Positions 9,481 through 16,934 of a stretch of DNA of 64,000 bases are shown here, piece after piece. This stretch comes from Hymenobacter frigidus (lineage in GTDB: Bacteria > Bacteroidota > Bacteroidia > Cytophagales > Hymenobacteraceae): positions 1 through 64,000 of the forward strand of contig NZ_BMGY01000027.1 of assembly GCF_014640435.1 (NCBI RefSeq), given 5' to 3'. Position 1 is the first letter of the stretch. Every line of letters begins with the position of its first letter. Below the pieces are notes generated by a model. It was not told the origin of the DNA and searched no databases. It saw only the letters and a list, made by a program, of their open reading frames with translations. A program made the translations under genes and the position numbers.

Positions 9481-9600
9481 CAGCACGTCATGCTGAGCGC
9501 AGCCGAAGCATCTCGCGGTCAGCAGCAAATCATTTGTTTGAAAAGATTGAAGTAGTGACGGCCCGCGAGATATCTCGGCTGCGCTCGACATGACGTGCTG
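9481..9600. repeat. Palindrome, GTCATGCTGAGC class
   Basis: The left arm (9481-9520) and right arm (9557-9600) are imperfect reverse complements containing CAGCACGTCATGCTGAGC and GAAGCATCTCGCGG. The loop is about 36 nt. It lies just after the stop codon of the lamin-tail gene, so it may also work as its terminator. Confidence 0.75.
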
Positions 9601-9660
9601 ACGCGCATGCTGACCAGCTCCACTATTAAACCCCACCCGCTGGCTCGCGTCTGAAAAGGC

Positions 9661-10230
9661 ATGAATAGCTCCCGGCAACTTCAACACCTCTACTGGCGGG
9701 CCGGCTTCGGGCCGCGCCCGCAGGACGTGGCCGCCGGCCTCAGCCCACGCAAAGCCCTGCGGCAGCTGCTCCACGATTCGGAGAAGTACGAGCCGCTCGT
9801 CGGTCCCGGTCTGAGCTACGCCGACCCGCAGGGTATGGTGATGACCACGCCCAATCAGCCCGCGCTGGCTGGCACGCCGGCCGCAACCGTACCGCGCCTG
9901 CGCCGCGCCGAACTCACGCCCGAGCAGCACAAGATGCAGAACCAAGGCCTGCGGGAGGCCTTCAGCAACATGAGCACGGCTTGGATGGACCGCCTGGCGG
10001 CCTCACCGGCGCAGCTGCGCGAGAAAATGACGCTGTTCTGGCACGGGCACTTTGCCTGCCGCGTGCGCCAGCCCAACGCCGCGCCTGACCCTGTGAATCT
10101 CGACCAGGGCGACCTGCACCACCAAGTCAACTTCCGTAGCATCTGCGCCAGCGTGCTCAAAGACTGGCTGGGGGCCGACGACACGGCTATTCTGGGCACC
10201 GGCTTTGAGCGAATGCACGGGCTGGTGTAG
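9661..10230 (+). pseudogene. DUF1800::DUF1501 in-frame fusion remnant
   Basis: A 189-residue frame joining pieces of two families normally encoded by separate, often adjacent genes. Residues 1 to ~140 are the N-terminus of a DUF1800 protein (LQHLYWRAGFGPRPQDV and, later, SPAQLREKMTLFWHGHFACR). The last ~48 residues (VNLDQGDLHHQVNFRS, then VLKDWLGADDTAILG) look like the C-terminal end of a DUF1501 protein. About two thirds of DUF1800 (its catalytic-like centre and ARELLELFTLG-type motif) and nearly all of DUF1501 are absent. The junction falls near 10075-10095 and keeps the reading frame. It probably arose by deletion and is inactive, though a short hybrid protein could still be made. Family assignment is from recognised motifs. 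Confidence 0.75.
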
Positions 10231-10467
10231 ATGAATTACCCTACCGCTTGCAGTCTTGAAATCAGCCGCCAAGCAGATGTAAAAGCACCGCTTTTGCTAT
10301 CCTAAGCACGGCGGCCGGAGCCGTGGGCAAGAACAAGTCCGACCAAAGATTTTTAACTAAAAAGATTTTATCGTCCGCTGTTTTTTGCAAAACAATTCTT
10401 CTCTTTAGCTGCTAATTAAGCAGTTGCTCATTTTAGCACTCATGATTTCACTTTACTTGTTTTTTGT

Positions 10468-10920
10468 ATGTCAATTACCCTAAAGTACGGGCGCTTACTG
10501 TTTGTGCTGCTGCTGCTGGTTTCCCTAACCAATTGCAGCAAAGAAAAAGTTGAACCCGTACGTACCCCTGAGGATGTTATCGCTACCGGCTGGCGACTGA
10601 CCCAGTACCTGCGCAACGGCGTGGACGAAACTTCTCAACTGGTAATAAAGAACTATGAGGAGTCCTACGCAAAACCTGAAGCTCATTCCCGCTCCTACGT
10701 TGACGAGAATAACCAGGCTCAATCGCAGACGGGTACTTGGAAATACGACAAAGAGAAGAACCGAATCAACGTTTCGGGCGTCAGCAGCGTGAAGATTACC
10801 CGGACCACCGGCAGCGTATCCTCTTCATACTATGAGATTCAGAAGCTCGACGACCAAACGTTGTGGTATGCCTTCGTCAATGGCAGCGACCGGCATGAAT
10901 TTCGGTTTGTGAAGAAGTAG
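10468..10920 (+). CDS. Lipocalin-like lipoprotein
   Basis: A predicted lipoprotein of 150 residues. The N-terminus MSITLKYGRLLFVLLLLVSL leads into TNCSKEK, a lipobox with Cys23. The mature part (GWRLTQYLRNGVDETSQ, then GTWKYDKEKNRINVSG and YYEIQKLDDQTLWYAF) has the pattern of short lipocalin-like proteins common in Bacteroidota: repeated beta strands, and W-x-L near the start. No ligand is known. The upstream ~240 bp is unusually AT-rich and holds no gene. Confidence 0.8.
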   Translation: MSITLKYGRLLFVLLLLVSLTNCSKEKVEPVRTPEDVIATGWRLTQYLRNGVDETSQLVIKNYEESYAKPEAHSRSYVDENNQAQSQTGTWKYDKEKNRINVSGVSSVKITRTTGSVSSSYYEIQKLDDQTLWYAFVNGSDRHEFRFVKK

Positions 10921-10964
10921 GACTTTAACGACGGCCCAATGCCCCACCCCGTGGCGGTACGTGC

Positions 10965-11732
10965 TTAACCGCCAAACACCGCTGCCGCCAGCGCCAGCAC
11001 GGCCTGACGGGTTTGCTCGGGCTGCTCCAGATATGCCTGGTGGCCGCTGCCCTCCAGAAACAGCGCGTGGCCCTCGGCGGGCAGCGCGGCCTGGCGCACG
11101 GCATCGTCGAAAGGCACGGCTACATCGTGCTTACCGGCCACCATCAGCACCGGGAACTTGGCGGTGGCCAGCACTTTGGTGCGCTCGGGGCGGGCAGCCA
11201 TGCCGCGTAGGGCTCCGATGATGGTAGTTACGGGCGTGGCCTTGCCAATTTCTTCGAGCAAGCCCCGCGCCTCGGTCAGCTTGTCGCGGTTCGACGGCGC
11301 AAAAAGCGGGCGCACGAACGATTCCATGAACTTGGCCACCCCGTATTTTTCCACGAAGCCGATGTTTTTCTCGCGGTTCTGGCGCTTCTCGTCGGTATCG
11401 GCTAAGGCCGTGGAGTTGATGAGCGCGAGGCCGGCCACGCGCTGGGGCCAGCGCTCGGCCAGGGCCAGGGCCACGTAGCCGCCCATACTGTGGCAGACCA
11501 GCAGCGCCGGCTCGGGGCAGCCTTTTTGGTTGAGGTAGTCGATGACGTGGCGGGCCTGGGCTTCCATTGAAAAATCAGGCACGGAGGCCAGATTGGTGCC
11601 GTGGCCGAGCAGGTTGGGTACCAGCAGGCGGTAGCCATCGGGAAAGGCGCGGGTGAAATCAGTCCAGACCTCGCGGCTTTCGGCAAAGCCGTGGAGGAAA
11701 ACGATAGTAGGCAGGTTGGGCGTAACAGACAT
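10965..11732 (-). CDS. Alpha/beta hydrolase
   Basis: A cytoplasmic alpha/beta-fold hydrolase of 255 residues, the usual length. The oxyanion-hole motif is HGFAESREVW (from residue 14), the nucleophile elbow is CHSMGGY with Ser82, and the catalytic acid and base lie in AGKHDVAVP and GSGHQAYLEQPEQ. No signal peptide is seen. The fold is shared with esterases, haloperoxidases and MhpC-like enzymes, so the substrate is not predictable. A TACTTTTG promoter box ends 5 nt before the ATG, which suggests an almost leaderless transcript. Confidence 0.93.
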   Translation of the reverse strand: MSVTPNLPTIVFLHGFAESREVWTDFTRAFPDGYRLLVPNLLGHGTNLASVPDFSMEAQARHVIDYLNQKGCPEPALLVCHSMGGYVALALAERWPQRVAGLALINSTALADTDEKRQNREKNIGFVEKYGVAKFMESFVRPLFAPSNRDKLTEARGLLEEIGKATPVTTIIGALRGMAARPERTKVLATAKFPVLMVAGKHDVAVPFDDAVRQAALPAEGHALFLEGSGHQAYLEQPEQTRQAVLALAAAVFGG

Positions 11733-11737
11733 GGCGG

Positions 11738-11745
11738 CAAAAGTA
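11738..11745 (-). promoter_or_regulatory. -7 box for the alpha/beta hydrolase, leaderless candidate
   Basis: TACTTTTG on the minus strand matches the Bacteroidota -7 consensus TAnnTTTG. Only CCGCC separates it from the start codon at 11732. I saw no TTG at the expected -33 distance. Confidence 0.45.
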
Positions 11746-11850
11746 GCGCCAGCACCTCATCCGCCCGTGTCATGAGCGGGCGCGGTTGCTCTGCTTACCA
11801 AGACCAAGGCGGCCTTTTTGGACTCTCGGTTTACAATTCCCCGGTTGCAG

Positions 11851-11882
11851 TTGAAAACAACGCCATTCTTGCCAGACCTTTG
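11851..11882 (+). promoter_or_regulatory. Possible promoter of tal-pgi
   Basis: TTG at 11851-11853 (-33) is separated by 21 nt from GACCTTTG at 11875-11882, which has one mismatch to TAnnTTTG. This would place the transcript start about 15-20 nt before the ATG at 11907. Confidence 0.4.
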
Positions 11883-11906
11883 GGCTCCTGAACCAACTGT
11901 CTTTCT

Positions 11907-14732
11907 ATGAATCCTCTCGTTGACATCCGCCAGTTCGACCAAAGCCTGTGGCTGGATTTTATCAGCCGCCCGATATTGATTGACGGCAAGTTGCAGCGCC
12001 GCATTTCTGACGAAGCCCTGCGCGGCGTCACCTCCAACCCGGCCATTTTTGCCAAAGCCATCGGCGACAGCACCGACTACGACGCGGCCATTGCCGCGCT
12101 GGCCCTGCAGGGCAAAACCACCGACGAAATCTACACCAGTCTGGCCGTGGCCGACGTGCAGCACGCCTGCGACCTGTTTCGGCCCCTCTACGACGGCCCC
12201 GACCACGGCTCCGACGGCTACGTGAGCCTCGAAGTATCGCCCACGCTGGTGAACGACACCGAAGGCACCATCACCGAAGGCCTGGAGCTATGGCACGCCG
12301 TGAACCGCCCCAACGTGATGATAAAAGTGCCGGCCACGCTGGAAGGCCTGCCCGCCATCCGCCGCCTGATTGCCGAAGGTGTGAACGTGAACGTGACGCT
12401 GATTTTCAGCGTGGAGCGCTACAAGTTGGTAGCCGAAGCGTTTTTGGCCGGCCTCGAAGACCGTGCCACCGCCGGCCTGCCCCTGGCGCGTATCGACTCA
12501 GTGGCCAGCTTCTTCCTCAGCCGCATCGATGTGCTGATTGACCCGCAGCTCGAAAAGATGGTAGCTGAAGGCGGCGAGAAAGGCACCCTGGCGCAAAGTA
12601 TGGTGGGCGAAGTAGCCCTGGCCAGCGCCAAGCAGGCTTATCAGGTTTACAAGGGGATTTTCGCCGGTCCGCGCTGGGCCGCGCTGCAAGCCCAAGGGGC
12701 CGAAACCCAGCGCCTGCTGTGGGCCAGCACCGGCAACAAAAACCCGAAATACGACGACCTGAAGTACGTCGAGAACCTCATCGGGCCGCATACCGTGAAC
12801 ACCGTGCCGGTGGAAACACTGGACATTTTCCGGACCAAGGGTCAGCCCAAAGTCCGCCTCGAAGACGGCTTGGATAAGGCGCAAGAAGTGCTGCGTCGCC
12901 TGCCCGAGTTGGGCCTGAACCTGGAAGAGCTGACCAACCACTTAGAAGTGGACGGGGCCAAGAAATTCAACGAGCCCTTCGGCAAGCTGATGGAATCCAT
13001 CAACAGCAAGCGCCAGCAGGCCCTCACCGGCACCGTGGCCGCGGCCACCATGCAGCTGGGCCAGTACCAAGCCGCCGTGGATGCCAAGATTCAGGCCCTG
13101 AATCAGCAGGATTTCACCGCTGGGTTCTGGGATAAAAAAGCCGACCTATGGGTGCAGGACGAGGCCGGCCAAGCCAGCATTCGCAGCTTCATGGGCTGGC
13201 TGCGCGTGGCCGAAACGATGGTGGGCCGCGTGGCCGAAATCGAGCAGTTCGTGCACGAGGTGAAAGCCGCCGGCTTCAAGCACGTGGTGGTGATGGGCAT
13301 GGGCGGCAGCACCATGGCTCCCATCGTGTTCAAGGCCGCGTTTGAGCAGGGCGCCAGCGGCCTGCCGATGTCGGTGCTCGACACCACCGACCCCGGCACC
13401 GTGCGTGAGATTGAGGCCGCCGTGCCGCTGGCCGACACGCTGTTCATCGTGGCCAGCAAATCGGGCACCACGGCCGAGCCGCTGGCTTTCGGCGATTATT
13501 TCTACGCCAAGCTAAAGGAGCTGAAAGGCGATAAGGCCGGCGAAAACTTCGTGGCCATCACCGACCCCGGCTCCAAATTCGTGACTGCGGCCACGGCCCA
13601 GGGCTACCGCCGCATTTTCCTCAACTTCTCGGAAGTGGGCGGCCGATTCTCGGCCCTCTCCTACTTCGGCCTAGTGCCAGCGGCCCTCTACGGCCTGCCC
13701 ATCGGCGAAATGCTGGCCCGCGCCGTGCGCATGATGCGCGCCTGCGGTGCCTACGGCCCGGTGGCCCACAACCCCGGCCTGGAGCTGGGTGCCGCGCTGG
13801 GCGTGCTGGCCGAGCAGGGCCGCGACAAGCTCACGCTCGTCGTGCCTGATGCCCTGGCCGACTTGGGCCTGTGGCTCGAGCAGCTCATCGCCGAAAGCAC
13901 CGGCAAGGAAGGCAAAGGCATTTTACCCGTAGCCAGCGAGCCGCTGGGCGACGTGAGCATCTATGGCTCCGACCGCGTGTTTGTGTACATGGGCTACCAG
14001 GGCCAAGCCGATGCCGCCAACACCGACAAGCTGCGGCAGCTACAGCAGGCGGGCCATCCGGTCATTACCATTCTGATGCAGGATGCGCTGAATTTGGGCG
14101 CGGAGTTTTACCGCTGGGAAGTGGCCACGGCCGTGGCCAGTGCCGTGTTCGGCATCAATCCCTTCGACCAGCCCAACGTGCAAGCCGCTAAAACGGCCAC
14201 CGATGGCCTGATGAAGGTAGTGGAAACTCAAGGCAGCCTGCCCGAAAAAACCCAGCCCGTGGCCCGCGAAAACGGCGTGGACTACTACGCGGCCGTGGGC
14301 GGCAACAACGCCGCCGAGGTGCTGCAAGCCTTCTTCGCCCAAACCAAGCCCGGCGATTTCCTCTGCCTGCAAGCCTACCTCACCGAAAGCCCCGCCGTGA
14401 GCGCCAGCCTGCAGGAGCTGCGCCTGCGGGTGCAGCAGCAGCTGCACATCGCCACCACGTCGGGCTACGGGCCACGCTTCCTGCACAGCACCGGCCAGTA
14501 CCACAAAGGCGGCCCCGACACGGGCCTGTTCGTGCAGTTCACCGACGATAATCCGCAGGATTTAGCCCTGCCCGGCCGTTCCTACACCTTCGGCACCTTC
14601 AAAAATGCCCAGGCTTTGGGCGATTTGGAGGCCTTGCAGAGCTACAACCGCCGCACCTTGCGCGTGCACCTCGGCAGCAATGCCGAACAGGGTCTGAAAA
14701 CCCTGCTGGCCGCCCTGCCGAAGTTGGGGTAG
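11907..14732 (+). CDS. Bifunctional transaldolase/glucose-6-phosphate isomerase
   Basis: A 941-residue fusion that joins the pentose phosphate pathway and glycolysis in one cytoplasmic protein. Residues 1 to ~365 are transaldolase: SNPAIFAKAIG, VEVSPTL-like LEVSPTLVNDT, and the Schiff-base lysine Lys140 in VMIKVPAT. Residues ~385-941 are phosphoglucose isomerase: VVMGMGGSTMAP (~459), LFIVASKSGTTAEPLAF (~512), GGRFSALSYFGLVPA and the C-terminal region including HSTGQYHKGG. Tal-Pgi fusions of this order are known in Bacteroidota and several other groups. A good intrinsic terminator follows the gene. Both halves look complete. Confidence 0.96.
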   Translation: MNPLVDIRQFDQSLWLDFISRPILIDGKLQRRISDEALRGVTSNPAIFAKAIGDSTDYDAAIAALALQGKTTDEIYTSLAVADVQHACDLFRPLYDGPDHGSDGYVSLEVSPTLVNDTEGTITEGLELWHAVNRPNVMIKVPATLEGLPAIRRLIAEGVNVNVTLIFSVERYKLVAEAFLAGLEDRATAGLPLARIDSVASFFLSRIDVLIDPQLEKMVAEGGEKGTLAQSMVGEVALASAKQAYQVYKGIFAGPRWAALQAQGAETQRLLWASTGNKNPKYDDLKYVENLIGPHTVNTVPVETLDIFRTKGQPKVRLEDGLDKAQEVLRRLPELGLNLEELTNHLEVDGAKKFNEPFGKLMESINSKRQQALTGTVAAATMQLGQYQAAVDAKIQALNQQDFTAGFWDKKADLWVQDEAGQASIRSFMGWLRVAETMVGRVAEIEQFVHEVKAAGFKHVVVMGMGGSTMAPIVFKAAFEQGASGLPMSVLDTTDPGTVREIEAAVPLADTLFIVASKSGTTAEPLAFGDYFYAKLKELKGDKAGENFVAITDPGSKFVTAATAQGYRRIFLNFSEVGGRFSALSYFGLVPAALYGLPIGEMLARAVRMMRACGAYGPVAHNPGLELGAALGVLAEQGRDKLTLVVPDALADLGLWLEQLIAESTGKEGKGILPVASEPLGDVSIYGSDRVFVYMGYQGQADAANTDKLRQLQQAGHPVITILMQDALNLGAEFYRWEVATAVASAVFGINPFDQPNVQAAKTATDGLMKVVETQGSLPEKTQPVARENGVDYYAAVGGNNAAEVLQAFFAQTKPGDFLCLQAYLTESPAVSASLQELRLRVQQQLHIATTSGYGPRFLHSTGQYHKGGPDTGLFVQFTDDNPQDLALPGRSYTFGTFKNAQALGDLEALQSYNRRTLRVHLGSNAEQGLKTLLAALPKLG

Positions 14733-14762
14733 CGGGCCTGTAAAACCAGATACTTTTCAAGC

Positions 14763-14798
14763 AAAAAGCCTCGGTACTGCACAGTATCGAGGCTTTTT
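14763..14798 (+). terminator. Intrinsic terminator of tal-pgi
   Basis: 14763-14778 pairs with 14783-14798 (16 bp, one G-U) around the loop GCAC, with AAAAA at the left base and TTTTT at the right base. It can terminate in both directions. Confidence 0.85.
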
Positions 14799-14826
14799 AC
14801 ATTACTAGGTTAGTCGCTGAGGGCAG

Positions 14827-14861
14827 GACGGATTGCTTCACTCCGCTTGCAATGACAGACG
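14827..14861. repeat. Single-arm dispersed repeat, ATTGCTTC...CAATGACAGACG
   Basis: GATTGCTTCACTCCGCTTGC followed by AATGACAGACG resembles a single arm of the GTCATTGC-GAGCGGAG-GAAGCAATC class of bacterial palindromes, and so a cousin of the GTCATGCTGAGC family. No partner arm lies nearby. It separates tal-pgi from the convergent aldose epimerase gene. Confidence 0.55.
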
Positions 14862-14862
14862 C

Positions 14863-15909
14863 TTAATTCCGAACCGTAAACTGGTAAACCGTGGTGGATT
14901 GGAACGTCTTGCCCGGCCGCAAAATGGTATCGGGAAAACCGAGTTGGTTGGGCGAATCGGGGAAGTGCTGGGTTTCGAGGCAGAAGCCGGCGTGCGGGCC
15001 GTACACGGTGCCGCGCTTGCCCGTGAGGCTGCCATCAAGGAAATTGCCGGTGTAGAGCTGAACGCCCGGCTGGTCAGTCATGACTGCCATTGTGCGGCCG
15101 GAAGCGGGGTCGTACACGCTGGCAGCTACCTGCAGCCCATCATTCAGCACGAAGTTATGGTCGTAACCGCCGGGCACCTGCGCTATTCGCTCGCCAATGA
15201 CGTGGGGCCCCGTGAAATCAAACGGCGTGTTGGCCACGGGCCGCAGCTCGCCGGTCGGAATCAAGGTAGCGTCGACTACGGTGTAGCGGTCGGCGGCCAG
15301 GGTCAGCTCATGGCCCAGAATATCCTTTTCCGTGCCGTGGCTGAGGTTGAAGTAGGCGTGATTGGTGAGGTTGAGGGGCGTGGCGTGGTCAGTGGTAGCG
15401 CTGTAGACTAAGCGCAGGGCGTTGTCGGCGGTGAGGGTGTAGACCACGGTCACGGTCAGGTTGCCGGGGTAGCCTTCTTCACCGTCGGGGCTGTGGTAGG
15501 TCAGCGTCAGGGTTTCGCCGGCGGCAGCAGTGCCGAGCGTGGCTTGCCAAATGCGCTGGTCGAAGCCCACGGTGCCGCCGTGCAGGGCATTGGGACCGTT
15601 GTTGGTGGCGAGTTGGCAGGCCTTGCCATCGAGCGTAAACCGGCCCTTGGCAATGCGGTTCCCGTAGCGGCCAATCAGCGCGCCGAAGTAGGGATTGGCC
15701 TGCCGGAACGCCGGGCTTTGGTAGCCGCTCACGTCCTCAAAACCCAGCACTACGTCGCCCAGCTGCCCGTTTCTATCCGGCACCAGCAGGCTGGTGAGCG
15801 TGCCGCCGTAGTTGCTGATGGTGGCAATGGCTCCGCTGGCGTTGCGCAGGGTGAAAAGATGAACTTCAGTGCCATCGATGGTACGGCCGAAGGAGGTAAC
15901 GGTAGGCAT
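14863..15909 (-). CDS. galM: Aldose 1-epimerase (mutarotase)
   Basis: Interconverts alpha and beta anomers of glucose, galactose and related aldoses. The protein has 348 residues, the normal length, and no signal peptide, so it is probably cytoplasmic. Family motifs in order are ISNYGGTLTSLLVPDRNG, GALIGRYGNRIAKGRF, NNGPNALHGG, the catalytic-histidine segment LTNHAYFNLS and the catalytic-glutamate segment GFCLETQHFPDSPNQ near the C-terminus. The start at 15909 (MPTVTSFGRTIDGTEV) fits. It converges with tal-pgi. Confidence 0.95.
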   Translation of the reverse strand: MPTVTSFGRTIDGTEVHLFTLRNASGAIATISNYGGTLTSLLVPDRNGQLGDVVLGFEDVSGYQSPAFRQANPYFGALIGRYGNRIAKGRFTLDGKACQLATNNGPNALHGGTVGFDQRIWQATLGTAAAGETLTLTYHSPDGEEGYPGNLTVTVVYTLTADNALRLVYSATTDHATPLNLTNHAYFNLSHGTEKDILGHELTLAADRYTVVDATLIPTGELRPVANTPFDFTGPHVIGERIAQVPGGYDHNFVLNDGLQVAASVYDPASGRTMAVMTDQPGVQLYTGNFLDGSLTGKRGTVYGPHAGFCLETQHFPDSPNQLGFPDTILRPGKTFQSTTVYQFTVRN

Positions 15910-16334
15910 GGGCGCGGAAAGGTTAGGAGGAATGAAGCGGCGTAAATCAACTCGAAAGTAGATACGCAGGGCCGGGGCGCTGGTCAGCTACGTTATTTTA
16001 TTAGTAGCCCCATTCTTCATGAGGGCTTCAATTGAAGCCGGCGCAGCAGCGTTTACTGGCGCATCGGCCCCGATTTCAAAAAGAACGAATGCAGTCCATT
16101 CAATCGATTGAGGAAGCTGAATTCGAGGCGCTTGGCAGGCTGCGTCGTCAGTTTCAGCACAGCAAAAAGCCAATGAACTACTCTGATTTCCTTATTGTTA
16201 AGCACTCTTGGACCAAAATAGGTCTATTATCTTTCCCCTATCTTTAATCTATTCCGATATCCGCTACCCAAGTCCCGGCTCCGGTTGGGCAGGCCCCACA
16301 GCACTGGGTGCCTTCTCGCTAAACAACTACTATC
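15910..16334. other. 425-bp intergenic region, no recognised gene
   Basis: Two short overlapping frames (16032-16247 plus, 15988-16173 minus) have no recognisable domain or signal peptide. The region is less GC-rich than the flanking genes. TATCTTTA near 16240, about 95 bp before the DUF3850 gene, could be its -7 box. It may contain decayed coding sequence. Confidence 0.5.
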
Positions 16335-16688
16335 ATGAGCACGACCGTACTATCACCCGAGCAATTTATTCCGCAGTTCCAAACCCTGAACCCCGCGCAG
16401 CACCAAAATCACGAGCTTAGAATCTGGCCCGGCTGCTTTGCCGCCGTGCAGGCCGGCAACAAGCCTTTCGACGTGCGCGAAAACGACCGCAACTTCCAGC
16501 TCGGCGATGAACTGCTGCTCCGGGAAGTGGAGCTGGAAACCGAGCAGCACACCGGCCGCACCCTCACCCGCTGGGTGAGCTACGTACTGCAAGGGGGAGT
16601 GTTCGGCATCGAGCCCGGCTGGTGCGTGCTGGGCTTCAGCGACCAGCCCCCGATACCCAGCGGCATCACTGACATCCGCCTCTGGTAA
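16335..16688 (+). CDS. DUF3850/ASCH-like domain protein
   Basis: A 117-residue cytoplasmic protein. From residue ~22 it carries a DUF3850 domain of the ASCH/PUA-like fold: HELRIWPGCFAAVQAGNKPF, then DVRENDRNFQLGDELLLRE and a C-terminal GVFGIEPGWCVLGF. Such domains are thought to bind RNA or nucleotides; in this family H-E-L-x-(I/K), the K/R-x-x-E-x-R/N stretch and the Gly-Asp turn are typical. DUF3850 proteins are frequent in phages and plasmids as well as chromosomes, so horizontal origin is possible. A strong terminator follows. No partner gene is evident. Confidence 0.85.
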   Translation: MSTTVLSPEQFIPQFQTLNPAQHQNHELRIWPGCFAAVQAGNKPFDVRENDRNFQLGDELLLREVELETEQHTGRTLTRWVSYVLQGGVFGIEPGWCVLGFSDQPPIPSGITDIRLW

Positions 16689-16710
16689 TAATCTGAATCA
16701 ATGACTCACA

Positions 16711-16745
16711 AAAAAGCTCTGCAACATTGATTGCAGAGCTTTTTT
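16711..16745 (+). terminator. Intrinsic terminator after the DUF3850 gene
   Basis: AAAAAGCTCTGCAA (16711-16724) pairs with TTGCAGAGCTTTTT (16731-16744) around a 6-nt loop, followed by T. It starts about 23 nt after the stop codon. Confidence 0.9.
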
Positions 16746-16762
16746 GGGTTGTTTAGAAATCT

Positions 16763-16921
16763 AGACTTGTTCCTAAATTAGCAAACGTATATATAAAACG
16801 TCATGCTGAGCTTGTCGAAGCATCTCTACCGAACGACACCCAAACGATGCGGTAGAGATGCTTCGACAAGCTCAGCATGACCGCTAATTTTTCTCAGTGT
16901 TTCCTATTAGGGAACAAGTCT
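16763..16921. repeat. Long palindrome, GTCATGCTGAGC class, with nested outer arms
   Basis: The core is a perfect 31-bp stem: 16801-16831 pairs with 16850-16880 (TCATGCTGAGCTTGTCGAAG...). Outside it, AAATTAGC (~16777) pairs with GCTAATTT (~16883), and AGACTTGTTCCTA (16763-16775) pairs with TTAGGGAACAAGTCT (16907-16921). The whole 159-bp element sits between the DUF3850 gene and the 3' end of dxs. Confidence 0.85.
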
Positions 16922-16934
16922 TCTAACTATCCAC

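Noticed and set aside
15988..16247. Two short overlapping frames in the 15910-16334 gap
   Set aside because: Neither has a signal peptide, recognisable domain or good promoter. They are more likely decayed sequence.
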